From assembly GCA_009845545.1 (NCBI GenBank), contig VXZK01000112.1, forward strand, positions 1-34,155: a stretch of DNA of 34,155 bases, in the 5' to 3' direction. Shown piece by piece: positions 1 through 8,646 of the stretch. Origin of the DNA: Candidatus Poribacteria bacterium. GTDB taxonomy: Bacteria > Poribacteria > WGA-4E > WGA-3G. The notes under the pieces are model-generated. The model searched no databases. It saw nothing but the letters and a program-made list of their open reading frames with translations, and was not told the origin of the DNA. Both the position numbers and the translations under genes were made by a program. The stretch's first letter is position 1. Every line of letters starts with the position of its first letter.

Positions 1-97
1 AGTATAATGTTAAGAATGATGAACGGAATGCCGACCAGTTAGGTTTCTCTGACTGAAATATACCGGCATATTTCTATTTTCCTAAGGAGGACTCACC

Positions 98-1492
98 ATG
101 AACCGTTTCACATACGCCTTCGGTCTCCGAATAGATCGAGCCGCTCTTCTCGTCCTTGCATTCGCTTTTCTCGCAGTGACGATTATTGGGTGCACACCGG
201 GTAGTATTATTCCGCTCGGTGCCAAGCTTCAGAATGCCGATACTGCGTTTGACGAGGCAGAAACTACTGAAGTGCGTGACGATGACCCTGAAAAGATGGA
301 GAAGAATCGCCAGAAGCAGCAGGAGCGTTACGATAAAGCGATGACACTCTATTTGGAAGTTATTGAACGCGATACGAAAGGAAAGTACGCACAACGCGCA
401 CATTACCAGATCGCCAGAATCTATAAGCGCCGTTACGATTGGGATAAAGCAACTGAACATTACCAAGCGATTGTCGCTCTGGATCCTACTGGATATTACG
501 CGAACGAAGCAAAAGCTGGTACCGCGAATATCCGGAAAAACCGCGAAGTCATTAAAGCCAAGCGGGCTGAATACCAAAACTATAAAGCTATTTACGATAG
601 TACCCCGACAGATGAGACCTTTAACATTGCTGCAGAGGCACTCTACGAGGTCGCGCGTGCTTATGAAAGTTTAGAGAATCACACCGAAGCCATCCGCAAT
701 TACGAGCGATTGGTTGAAGAATTTTCTGAACATTCCAAAGCAGCACAGGCGCAATTCCAGGTTGGCAACGTCTATTTCTACACGCTTTTTGACTATCTCG
801 GTGGATGGCCCGCCTTTGTGGCTGTCACTGATAAATTTTCCGATTCTTACGAGGCTTCCCAAGCGAGAACACTTCTAAAGCAGACAGCGGATATTTTACA
901 GGAAATTAACGAACTGAAAGATGAAATTGATAAGTTTCGCAATAAGAAGGCGGTTGAATACCAAAAAACCGGTCGAAAGATCACACCTGCTGATATGTGG
1001 GTAATGGGATATAGCGACCAAGTGGTCCAGAATTTTCAACAGATTGCGAGCAACTGGCGGAAACTTCGCAACTACCCGCGTGCCATTAATGCTTACAAAA
1101 CGTTGGCGAGAGACTTATCACATAAGAAATTCGCCGCCGCAGACGCGTTGTTCCGAACCGGAGAGCTCTTTCAGCAGAACGGTGACTACGAACGCGCAAT
1201 TGAGGCGTATGACAATCTGTTTGAACTCGCTCCTGAGTCTACATGGCGAAACGAAGCTGTTTACCAGCAGGCGGTCTGCTATCGTTCTATCCGTGAATTC
1301 GGTGCCGCTTATGAAGCTTTCAAAGCCTATATGAGCATTACAAAAGGCGATACACCTTACCTTCGTGAAGCTGAGCAGCAAGTACGCCAGTATGAACTTG
1401 ATCAGGATGAAGACGGCTACAAGTTCTACGAGGAACAGGAAGCCGGAACCTCCGACCAGGATGCAAGTTCACATCCCGGTATAAGCAGATAA
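98..1492 (+). CDS. TPR-repeat lipoprotein (YfiO/BamD-like architecture)
   Basis: Predicted 464-residue lipoprotein made of tetratricopeptide-like helical repeats. A hydrophobic stretch (residues about 16-31) ends in a lipobox-like IIGC, so Cys32 would be lipidated. TPR-like units recur, for example around residues 100-135, 180-225 and 335-410, with the typical A/Y/G spacing (EAIRNYERLVEEF, RAIEAYDNLFEL). A Lys/Glu-rich segment near residues 270-290 looks coiled-coil. The start follows a strong AAGGAGG at 84-90. A TATAAT at 3-8 could be the -10 box, but its -35 lies outside the window. The role is probably outer-membrane assembly or a periplasmic scaffold, by analogy with BamD/YbgF-type TPR lipoproteins; no partner gene is adjacent, so the exact function is open. 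Confidence 0.85.
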   Translation: MNRFTYAFGLRIDRAALLVLAFAFLAVTIIGCTPGSIIPLGAKLQNADTAFDEAETTEVRDDDPEKMEKNRQKQQERYDKAMTLYLEVIERDTKGKYAQRAHYQIARIYKRRYDWDKATEHYQAIVALDPTGYYANEAKAGTANIRKNREVIKAKRAEYQNYKAIYDSTPTDETFNIAAEALYEVARAYESLENHTEAIRNYERLVEEFSEHSKAAQAQFQVGNVYFYTLFDYLGGWPAFVAVTDKFSDSYEASQARTLLKQTADILQEINELKDEIDKFRNKKAVEYQKTGRKITPADMWVMGYSDQVVQNFQQIASNWRKLRNYPRAINAYKTLARDLSHKKFAAADALFRTGELFQQNGDYERAIEAYDNLFELAPESTWRNEAVYQQAVCYRSIREFGAAYEAFKAYMSITKGDTPYLREAEQQVRQYELDQDEDGYKFYEEQEAGTSDQDASSHPGISR

Positions 1493-1561
1493 TCCCAAGT
1501 TTAGGGAAACCGCTACGTTTTCTCTCGGTTGCCCTACGGTGTTTGGCATAACATGGTGGTC

Positions 1562-1628
1562 GTGTATTTGTAGGGCGAGGTCGCAGAGTTTTACTATCGT
1601 TCATAGATCTCGTCCCTACAAACACAAC
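1562..1628. repeat. Imperfect inverted repeat (MITE/REP-like palindrome)
   Basis: The left arm (1562-1582) and right arm (1606-1628) are near reverse complements sharing the core TTTGTAGGG and flanking GTGT/ACAC, separated by about 23 bases. The element sits between the TPR lipoprotein and the LamG gene. It resembles the small palindromic repeats found in many copies in cyanobacteria and some uncultured phyla. It could also act as a terminator-like structure, but there is no T tract. Confidence 0.6.
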
Positions 1629-1686
1629 CCTATATTGCGGCTTTAAGGACTTATTTGAAGTTTACCTTGAAGGTGGAAAGGGGACT

Positions 1687-2478
1687 ATGTTTACTGAAAT
1701 GTTTGAGACCAAAACTTCGTCCGATTCTTGTGTTGGATGGAGACTCCGCTGCATACTCTTGTCGCTTTGTCTCGTTATGTGTTTCAGCCTCTCTGGTGCT
1801 GCGGATCTCCGCGACGGGTTGATTAACTATTGGCCACTTGATGGTGATGCTACCGATAGTATCGGTAAACACGATGGAGAAGTCATCGGAGGCCCCAAAT
1901 GGGTAAATGCGCGCATCGGCAAAGGGGTCGAATTAGATGGCGGTTCGCAGAAAATCCATATCCCCAAATACAAAGTTATCACTGAAACGACGACTTATGC
2001 TGCATGGATTAATGGGTGGAAAGCCTCCGCGTGGGCAGGGATCGTTGGATCTCGAACTCCAACCGCGACGGAACTCATCTTCGGAGACAATGATTTCCTC
2101 CATTATGTCTGGAATAATAATTCCGCTGAAACATGGCGATGGGATGGTGGACCAGAGATCCCGATGGAAGAATGGGCACTCGCGGCAATGGCGATTGAAC
2201 CGAAGCATGCCACGCTTTATATCTATAGCGATGCCGACGGTTTGGAGAAAGGTATCAACGACATTCCGCACGTGGAACAAGAGATCGGCGTGCTAAATAT
2301 CGGCTGGGTTGACTGTTGTGGCGGCAACCGCTTTTTCAAAGGGATTATTGATGAGGTGATGATCTTTGACCGAGCGTTGTCTGAAGATGAAATTATGAAA
2401 CTCGCGACGCAAGGACTCGCCGTTGATGCTGTAAATAAACTAACAACGACGTGGGGCAAAATCAAGCGTTCTCGTTAA
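1687..2478 (+). CDS. Secreted LamG/concanavalin A-like domain protein with KLTTxWG tail
   Basis: A 263-residue protein with a Sec signal (hydrophobic core at residues about 20-38, likely cleavage after SGA) followed by one LamG-like jellyroll domain. Family hallmarks are the opening GLINYWPLDGDATDS..G..G and the closing FKGIIDEVMIFDRALSEDEI. It ends in a short basic tail, VDAVNKLTTTWGKIKR, which recurs in the LamG gene at 23900-24694. The ATG follows AAAGGGG at a good distance. LamG domains bind carbohydrate or protein ligands outside the cell; no enzymatic residues are evident. It is likely a surface or periplasmic binding protein. The downstream membrane-protein gene begins 48 nt after the stop. 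Confidence 0.85.
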   Translation: MFTEMFETKTSSDSCVGWRLRCILLSLCLVMCFSLSGAADLRDGLINYWPLDGDATDSIGKHDGEVIGGPKWVNARIGKGVELDGGSQKIHIPKYKVITETTTYAAWINGWKASAWAGIVGSRTPTATELIFGDNDFLHYVWNNNSAETWRWDGGPEIPMEEWALAAMAIEPKHATLYIYSDADGLEKGINDIPHVEQEIGVLNIGWVDCCGGNRFFKGIIDEVMIFDRALSEDEIMKLATQGLAVDAVNKLTTTWGKIKRSR

Positions 2479-2525
2479 CCAACGTCATAGAGCGAGGTTC
2501 CTGGTCCTTACAAAGAAGTGGAAGC

Positions 2526-3542
2526 ATGCAAAACATATTGGAAGATACGGGGGAAGCTGTTGCTATGCCTCAACAGTTTCCAAGGCTTGTGTCAAGGATA
2601 TTCAGAGATTATAGAAACAACCTCGGTCTGTTTTGGAAAGTGATGTTCCCCCTAATTATCATCAACTTCCTGTTCTATCTGGGAATACTTCCATTTGCCA
2701 AATTAATGTCTCCCGAAGAGCAATGGGCTATAAGCACCGCAAGCAGCCTTGCTACTACATCGCCGCCCGCGCCTGCACAATCAATAAATGTAAAAGATGT
2801 AAGATGGGGGATGCATTTCGGCTTTTCTTCTGTTCCGGTTGGTTTGTTATGGTTAGCAATGTGTCCTCTCGTTTTCACTATAGTGCAGCGTCATAATGGC
2901 ATAGATATGACTTTCAAAGCGGTTTGGCAACAGACACTCCGCAAAACGGCTCCTATTTTGGGAATCGCTTTTTTAATCGTGTTACTTACATCAGCGGTAC
3001 CTTTACTTGCCGGTTTCCTTATCTCTGAAACGCTGGATCCTTCTTATGGTTCTATCCTATTTTCCGTTCTCATGTGTATTACGGTTGCTTGGTTTGTTTT
3101 CATAATCTATTTTATTCTGAAATGGAGTCTCTATAACCAAGGGCTTATGATTGAAAACCTGTCAGCAATTGGTGCGCTTCGGCGGAGTAGTGAACTGGTA
3201 GGTGGGACATGGCGGCGGTTTTTCAGGATATATCTACTGCTTGCTTGGGTCTCTACAGTGGTCACTTCTATGCTGCTCGGTTTAACGCTGGTGCTTCTCT
3301 CTTTTGCTGTTCCAGAGTTTATCCCGATGCGTGAAATATTGCTACCCGGAAAGTTCATTAGTTTCTTTTTCTTTGGCTATGCAGAAATAACTTTAGAGAA
3401 TGCCCCTAAGTTTTCAACAATTGGAGCGATCGTTGGTGTACAAACGCTGATATATGCTATGTTGACACCTATCTGGGCAAGTTTGACAACGCAGCTCTAT
3501 ATGGAACGAGCAGGCGGAGATGCGCAGCAGGTCTCAGCCTAA
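2526..3542 (+). CDS. Polytopic integral membrane protein (GPDPase-membrane-domain/YciC-like)
   Basis: About 338 residues with roughly six hydrophobic segments. The pattern of a Lys/Arg-rich ALRRSSELVGGTWRRFFRIY stretch followed by a transmembrane helix is typical of the glycerophosphodiester-phosphodiesterase membrane-domain / YciC-like families of unknown function. The reading frame is open upstream into the preceding LamG gene (possible start 2451), but the upstream residues look non-native. ATG at 2526 is preferred; ATG at 2565 is also possible, and none has a strong ribosome-binding site. It is co-directional with, and probably co-transcribed with, the LamG gene. Substrate or partner is unknown. 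Confidence 0.7.
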   Translation: MQNILEDTGEAVAMPQQFPRLVSRIFRDYRNNLGLFWKVMFPLIIINFLFYLGILPFAKLMSPEEQWAISTASSLATTSPPAPAQSINVKDVRWGMHFGFSSVPVGLLWLAMCPLVFTIVQRHNGIDMTFKAVWQQTLRKTAPILGIAFLIVLLTSAVPLLAGFLISETLDPSYGSILFSVLMCITVAWFVFIIYFILKWSLYNQGLMIENLSAIGALRRSSELVGGTWRRFFRIYLLLAWVSTVVTSMLLGLTLVLLSFAVPEFIPMREILLPGKFISFFFFGYAEITLENAPKFSTIGAIVGVQTLIYAMLTPIWASLTTQLYMERAGGDAQQVSA

Positions 3543-3557
3543 TCAGATGCTTTGGGG

Positions 3558-4379
3558 TTAGATAAACAACTGAACGCGGGAACGCTCTTCTGGTGGTAAA
3601 TAATTATAAACTTTTTGACGGATCAGTTCTGGCGTATAGCGACGGGAGAAATGAGTGAGGACGATATGTTCGCTCTCAATATCCGCTAACATCGAAGGTA
3701 ACATCTCAAGGTGTAAATGCATCGTCTTCTTGGCACGGGTCCGATGTTCCGGTAGGATGAACGTGCATTCACAAATTAGCACTTTGCACTGCTTCAGCAA
3801 CGGATGCGCATCAATCGGGATACTCCGTGTATCTCCAAGATACGCGACTAACGGCAATTGCACCTCCGTCGTGACCTCAACTCCTGATCGTTTCAATTCC
3901 ACGATGTCCCGTCCTGACAAATGCTGAAATTCCGGCTTCAACTTTTTCCGAACCTCACAAATCAGGTAAGAGACAGCGGGGACACTATGGTTGCCGGGCA
4001 AGATGTGTGCCACTAAATTCTGCCGAAACGGGATTGCTTCACCTATACGAACCGGCGTGATTTGATACGCCCAACCTCTGCCTGTATCCAAAGCGGAGAT
4101 TCTATCGAGGATGTGCATCAGTTGTTTAGAACCTTTCCACGGAACATAGATATTCCCCGGCGGTATACCCGAAAGCCAACGTTGACTTATATAGATAGGC
4201 AATCCAAAATAGTGATCCAGATGAAAGTGCGAAATGAAGACGTTGCCGATCCCGATGAAATTCATCGGGCATCTGCCTAAATCGAAAACGAGGTCTAGCT
4301 CTTTTACGCGAACGTAAGTAGCAACGGCGGAACTCGATTTTCCTTCAAGTGTTAAATTACCACAGTGCAATAATGCCAT
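3558..4379 (-). CDS. Ribonuclease Z-like MBL-fold metallo-hydrolase
   Basis: A 273-residue metallo-beta-lactamase-fold protein. The zinc motif HxHxDH is intact (H51, H53, D55, H56 in HFHLDH). Further ligand candidates are the His in PGNHSVPAV, the Asp in YLGDTRS, and the His in LTHFSRRY; the latter is characteristic of RNase Z / ElaC-type tRNA 3'-processing enzymes. It is slightly short for RNase Z (about 300) and the exosite arm is not evident, so a related phosphodiesterase is possible. There is no Shine-Dalgarno before the ATG. A TTGACA-N17-TACAAT promoter ends only a few bases upstream, implying a leaderless mRNA. It converges with the membrane-protein gene, 15 nt apart. Confidence 0.85.
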   Translation of the reverse strand: MALLHCGNLTLEGKSSSAVATYVRVKELDLVFDLGRCPMNFIGIGNVFISHFHLDHYFGLPIYISQRWLSGIPPGNIYVPWKGSKQLMHILDRISALDTGRGWAYQITPVRIGEAIPFRQNLVAHILPGNHSVPAVSYLICEVRKKLKPEFQHLSGRDIVELKRSGVEVTTEVQLPLVAYLGDTRSIPIDAHPLLKQCKVLICECTFILPEHRTRAKKTMHLHLEMLPSMLADIESEHIVLTHFSRRYTPELIRQKVYNYLPPEERSRVQLFI

Positions 4380-4387
4380 ATTAGATT

Positions 4388-4416
4388 ATTGTATATAATA
4401 GTTGATGAGTTGTCAA
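4388..4416 (-). promoter_or_regulatory. Sigma70-type promoter of the RNase Z-like gene, leaderless
   Basis: On the minus strand TTGACA (4416-4411), a 17-nt spacer, and TACAAT (4393-4388). Transcription would start near 4381, about 2 nt before the ATG at 4379. No ribosome-binding site precedes that ATG. Confidence 0.7.
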
Positions 4417-4493
4417 ATGCTTTTTCTAACAATTGATGATTATTCCTAACTCTAAAAGATATTCTTCATTCATGTCTTGTGAAAGGACAAAAA

Positions 4494-5351
4494 ATGCGTA
4501 TCGGAATTATTGGCGGCAGCGGTTTTTATCAGATGGAAGGCTTAACAGATATCGAAGAAATCGAGGTCGAAACCCCGTTCGGTAAACCGAGCGACGCTCT
4601 GATCCTCGGAAACCTTGATGGGAAACCCGTTGTGTTTCTACCGCGACACGGTGTTGGACACCGATTGCTTCCGTCTGATATTAATGTCCGCGCCAATATC
4701 TATGCTTTAAAGTCTTTAGGTGTCGAGTGGCTTATCTCCGTGAGTGCCGTCGGGAGTCTGCGACAAGATATTGAACCTCGCCATTTTGTGATCCCTGATC
4801 AACTCTATGACCACACCAAGGACCGGAAATCTACCTTTTTCGGCGACGGTATCGCTGCTCACGTAAGTCTCGCGCACCCCTTCTGCTCACAACTCAGCAC
4901 GTTTTTATCCACAGCAGCTGCGGAAGTCGGGGCCCATGTCCATAACGGCGGCACCTACATCTGTATGGAAGGGCCGGCGTTTTCTACACAAGCGGAGTCT
5001 GAACTCTACCGACGCTTCGGGTTCGACATTATCGGGATGACAGCGGCACCTGAAGCCAAACTCGCTCGCGAGGCTGAAATGTGTTACGCTGTCCTTGCAT
5101 GCTCTACCGATTACGATTGTTGGCACCCTGAGCACGATAACGTGACAACCGAGATGATCCTTGATAATGTCCGTTTCAACGTTGAGACTTCCAAAAAAAT
5201 CGTCCGAGCCGCTGTCGCCAAAATCCCAGAGAAAGAAGGGAGCTGTGCCTATTCAAACGCACTCCAATACGCACTCGCGACGCACGCAGATAAAATATCG
5301 ACTGCCAAGCGACACCAGTTAAAATTCCTGTTGGACAAGTACTTGGTGTAG
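4494..5351 (+). CDS. mtnP: S-methyl-5'-thioadenosine phosphorylase
   Basis: A 285-residue enzyme of the purine nucleoside phosphorylase/MTAP family: phosphorolysis of methylthioadenosine to adenine and methylthioribose-1-phosphate in methionine salvage and polyamine by-product recycling. The N-terminal IGIIGGSGFY phosphate-binding loop, FLPRHGVGH, NVRANIYAL, the CMEGPAFSTQAES motif and MTAAPEAKLAREAEMCY are all present and in order. ATG 4494 is chosen because AAAGGA lies 7 nt upstream; a GTG at 4479 is in frame but has no comparable site. The 3' end overlaps the convergent aminotransferase gene by 33 nt. No other methionine-salvage genes are nearby, although an aminotransferase follows. The family member could also use 5'-deoxyadenosine or inosine. 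Confidence 0.93.
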   Translation: MRIGIIGGSGFYQMEGLTDIEEIEVETPFGKPSDALILGNLDGKPVVFLPRHGVGHRLLPSDINVRANIYALKSLGVEWLISVSAVGSLRQDIEPRHFVIPDQLYDHTKDRKSTFFGDGIAAHVSLAHPFCSQLSTFLSTAAAEVGAHVHNGGTYICMEGPAFSTQAESELYRRFGFDIIGMTAAPEAKLAREAEMCYAVLACSTDYDCWHPEHDNVTTEMILDNVRFNVETSKKIVRAAVAKIPEKEGSCAYSNALQYALATHADKISTAKRHQLKFLLDKYLV

Positions 5352-6671
5352 CGTTTCAAATATCCTATCTGCCTCCGCTTCTGTTAAAATAAGTGGTGGC
5401 GCGATGTAAATAATGTTTTCCGGTTCCTCGACAGCGTGACCGATTTTTCCAACGATAACGCCTTTTTCTCGTAGTTGTCCGACAATCTGGTTTGTCTTCG
5501 CTGTTGCGAGATGTGAGCCGTCGGTTTCGATGAGTTCCACACCGATCATCAATCCTTTACCCCGCACATCACCAACGATGGGCAATTTGCACAATGTCTC
5601 TAACTTTGAGAGCAGATAGGTACCGACTTTTTCCGCATTTTCCCAGAGACGTTCTTCTTGGAGAATCTTCAGGTTCGCGATCCCTGCAGCACACGCGACC
5701 GGATGTCCGCCATAAGTACAGACCTGCGCAAATTCCCGATTCTCATCGGTATCTCCGAGGAACGCGTTGAAGACTTTTGTTGAAGCGACGCAAGCACCGA
5801 GCGGCAGATACCCACTTGTCAGCCCTTTCGCTAATGTGATGAGATCAGGTTGTACGCCCCAATGTTCGCACGCAAACATTTTGCCGGTCCGTCCAAATCC
5901 GGTAATCACTTCATCAAGTATGAGGAGCAACCCGTAATCGTCACAGATTTGCCGGAGTTTTGGGAGATACTCATCAGGGGACACGATCGCGCCGCCGCCA
6001 CCGATGATAGGTTCTGCGATAATCCCAATTACCGTTTCGGGACCTTCTCCTTGAATGATTCGTTCAATATCATCGGCGCACGCGATGCCACAAGTGGAAG
6101 CGTCTAAACCGATTGGGCATCGGTAGCAGTAGGGCGGATGCGCGTGCGGAAATCCCGGAACAAGCGGTTCAAAAGCTTTCCGTCTGCGGGCTTGTCCTGT
6201 TGCCGACATTGCTCCATACGTAAACCCATGGTATCCACGATACCGACTGATAATCTTGTAGCGGTTCTCACCCGGATAGGTTTGTCTGCCGTACTGCCGC
6301 GCTATTTTAATCGCGGTTTCGTTCGCCTCCGAACCGCTGTTACAAAAATAGACGTGATTCAAATCACCCGGAAGGCATGCAGCAAGCTGCTCGGCTAACA
6401 TCGTTGCGGGGACGTTAATCTGTGAGTGTGGATAGTAAGGTAGTTTCTGTATCTGTTCATAGACTGCATCCGCGATTTCTTGTCTGCCATAACCGACATT
6501 GACATTCCATAGCGCGGAATAAGCATCTAAGTACTCGTTTCCTTCTGCGTCCACAAGCGTTGTCCCGTGCGCCGATTCAAAAACGGCTAACGCTGTTTCC
6601 TCAAGGCGTTGATGTTGAAACAAAGGATGCCACACATGTGCCTTATCGACTTGTCTATAATCTTTTGCCAT
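5319..6671 (-). CDS. Class III PLP-dependent aminotransferase (omega-amino acid/taurine:pyruvate type)
   Basis: A 450-residue fold-type I aminotransferase. The PLP-binding segments are visible: FCNSGSEANETAIK, the YRGYHGFTYGAMSATG loop, LLILDEVITGFGRTGKMF with the Asp contacting the pyridine nitrogen, and the Schiff-base lysine in LITLAKGLTSGYLPLGA. A Cys-containing PYCYRCPIG motif is typical of taurine:pyruvate and related omega-aminotransferases, so the likely donor is an omega-amino acid or amine; BioA/ornithine-type activity cannot be excluded. The ATG follows AGGA at a normal distance. It lies 31 nt downstream of argS on the same strand and is probably transcribed from the argS promoter. 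Confidence 0.9.
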   Translation of the reverse strand: MAKDYRQVDKAHVWHPLFQHQRLEETALAVFESAHGTTLVDAEGNEYLDAYSALWNVNVGYGRQEIADAVYEQIQKLPYYPHSQINVPATMLAEQLAACLPGDLNHVYFCNSGSEANETAIKIARQYGRQTYPGENRYKIISRYRGYHGFTYGAMSATGQARRRKAFEPLVPGFPHAHPPYCYRCPIGLDASTCGIACADDIERIIQGEGPETVIGIIAEPIIGGGGAIVSPDEYLPKLRQICDDYGLLLILDEVITGFGRTGKMFACEHWGVQPDLITLAKGLTSGYLPLGACVASTKVFNAFLGDTDENREFAQVCTYGGHPVACAAGIANLKILQEERLWENAEKVGTYLLSKLETLCKLPIVGDVRGKGLMIGVELIETDGSHLATAKTNQIVGQLREKGVIVGKIGHAVEEPENIIYIAPPLILTEAEADRIFETLHQVLVQQEF

Positions 6672-6686
6672 ATTTTTTCCTGTAAT

Positions 6687-6707
6687 AGTTATCAGTTATC
6701 GGTTACA
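6687..6707. repeat. Heptamer tandem repeat (AGTTATC)
   Basis: Two exact AGTTATC heptamers (6687-6700) followed by GGTTACA (6701-6707), lying between argS and the aminotransferase gene. The third unit overlaps the argS stop codon. It belongs to the same heptamer family seen at 22183-22290. Confidence 0.65.
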
Positions 6708-8412
6708 TAGAGACAGGCGCAGAAATACCTAAAAGCGTCAGTCCGTTTTTCAACACCGTTTGCACACTCTGTATCAGGATAAGCCGTGCGTGCGTTTTTT
6801 TCATGTCTGCCGGATCCAGAACCCGATGTTGATTGTAGTAGGGATGAAAAATGCCCGACAGTTCATATAGATAGTGCGGGATGCGGTGCGCCTCGCGTGC
6901 CTCTGCACTTAGGCGCACGATTGATGGAAATTCGGCTAACTTGCGGATCAGTTCATGTTCTATCGGTTCAGTCAATTGTTTTAGGGAGACTTCTTCAATG
7001 GGTTTTGGTGTAATACTCTGTTCATCTCCTTGTTCAAAAATGCTACAGCATCGGGCATGCGCATATTGAATATAGAAGACAGGGTTTTCGCTGGCGTGTG
7101 TGATAGCCAATTCCATATTGAAGTCGAGGTGACTGCTGTTGGCGCGCATGAGAAAGAAATACCGCGCGACATCGACTGCAAATTGCTCACTGACAGCCTC
7201 TGCGAGTTCGTCGATAAGAGTATCAAGGGTATAAAACTGTCCACGCCGTTTGGACATATCTAATCGATTGCCTTCTGCGTCCACAAGATTCACCTGTTGA
7301 ATGATAGATATTTCGAGCCAATCATCAGGTAAACCGAGGGCTTTTACAAAGTTTTTGAGACGGCTAATATGTCCCTGATGGTCTGGTCCAAGTAGGTCAA
7401 TGACAGTCGTGAAGCCTCTGTCAAACTTATCACGGTGATAAGCGGCATCCGGTACAAAATAGGTATATTCGCCGTCGCGCCGGATGACAACGCAGTCTTT
7501 ATCGTCGCCAAAATCCGTCATCCGAAACCATGTCGCGTCTTCGGCTTCGTAGAGGTATTCCTTCTCTTGAAACAGTTGAATGATTCCCTCCGGTTTCCCG
7601 CTCTCACGAATGGCTCTTTCACTGGACCAGACATCAAAATTGACACCGAAACGTTCTAAAGATGCTTTTTGTTGTGCTAAGATGTGTGCGATGCCTTTAT
7701 CTCGGAAGCGTGCTATCCGTTCGTCTGTTTTAAGTCCGAGATGCTTATCTCCGTCTATTTCGACGATCGTTTCTGCGAACTCCCGGATATAGTCGCCCTG
7801 ATACCCGCCTTCTGGAATTTCCAATCCTTCTTCACCGAGTGCCTGTCGGTAGCGGATGTCTATGGATTCACCGAGCCGTTGGACCTGACCACCGGCATCG
7901 TTGACATAAAATTCACGAATTGCATGATAGCCGATAGCATTTAGGAGGTTAACAAGTGTATCTCCAACGGCTGCAGCGCGCCCGCTAACAATGTTAAGGG
8001 GACCCGTCGGGTTGGCACTAACGAACTCTATTTGGACCTGCTTTCCGGCACCTTTCTCGCAAGTGCCGTATGCCGACTGCATCGCTGCGATTGTGTGGAG
8101 TGTGTCGTAGAGATAGTTGTCGGAGAGGTGGATATTGATGAAGCCTGCACCGGCGATGTCGATTTGGCGGATCATCGCATGGGTATCGGGGTCTATGTGT
8201 TTAACAATTATCTCAGCGATGTCGCGCGGTGCCATCCTCGCTTGTTTTGCAAGGCCTAATGCAACGGGGGTAGCGATATCGCCGTGTTCAGGCGTTTTGG
8301 TGGGTGAAAACGGGATAGTGGGTATTTCGGATATAGCGAGCTCTCCTGCCGCAACTGCAGCGTGGATTGCCCCTTCTATAATATTGTAGACTTCTGTTTT
8401 AATTGTATCCAT
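6703..8412 (-). CDS. argS: Arginyl-tRNA synthetase with atypical HIGH motif
   Basis: A 569-residue class Ia aminoacyl-tRNA synthetase that charges tRNA-Arg. The Arg-tRS N-terminal domain (PEHGDIATPVALGLAKQ) is present, followed by EFVSANPTGPLNIVSGRAA where family members usually read LHVGHxR: residues 140-143 are N-I-V-S instead of H-x-G-H. FYVNDAGGQ, the LGPDHQGHI segment, a KMSKS-like LDMSKRRG (about residue 383) and the DALR anticodon domain ending in GLTLLGISAP are all present. Full length and intact otherwise. The gene is driven by a perfect-consensus promoter about 65 nt upstream. The aminotransferase follows in the same operon. Confidence 0.93.
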   Translation of the reverse strand: MDTIKTEVYNIIEGAIHAAVAAGELAISEIPTIPFSPTKTPEHGDIATPVALGLAKQARMAPRDIAEIIVKHIDPDTHAMIRQIDIAGAGFINIHLSDNYLYDTLHTIAAMQSAYGTCEKGAGKQVQIEFVSANPTGPLNIVSGRAAAVGDTLVNLLNAIGYHAIREFYVNDAGGQVQRLGESIDIRYRQALGEEGLEIPEGGYQGDYIREFAETIVEIDGDKHLGLKTDERIARFRDKGIAHILAQQKASLERFGVNFDVWSSERAIRESGKPEGIIQLFQEKEYLYEAEDATWFRMTDFGDDKDCVVIRRDGEYTYFVPDAAYHRDKFDRGFTTVIDLLGPDHQGHISRLKNFVKALGLPDDWLEISIIQQVNLVDAEGNRLDMSKRRGQFYTLDTLIDELAEAVSEQFAVDVARYFFLMRANSSHLDFNMELAITHASENPVFYIQYAHARCCSIFEQGDEQSITPKPIEEVSLKQLTEPIEHELIRKLAEFPSIVRLSAEAREAHRIPHYLYELSGIFHPYYNQHRVLDPADMKKTHARLILIQSVQTVLKNGLTLLGISAPVSM

Positions 8413-8478
8413 ATCAGCAAAATTAAGATGTGTATCAGATAGTGTTTCGTATGAGGTTCAACATTTTTAATAATCAAA

Positions 8479-8507
8479 ATTATATCACAATAGGAAGCAC
8501 ATGTCAA
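8479..8507 (-). promoter_or_regulatory. Perfect sigma70 consensus promoter for argS
   Basis: Minus strand TTGACA (8507-8502), a 17-nt spacer, TATAAT (8484-8479). The predicted start near 8472 leaves a leader of roughly 60 nt before the argS ATG at 8412. Confidence 0.8.
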
Positions 8508-8646
8508 AATTCATTTTTCGGAGGGGAAGTTTTCAGTATACTTAAAGACGCGTATGTTATGTGTAAGAACATGCCTAATTTTTCACTTGCATTTTAAGGA
8601 CTACGCCTCTATACTGATGGGAAAGCATACAGAACGGAGTAGAACA

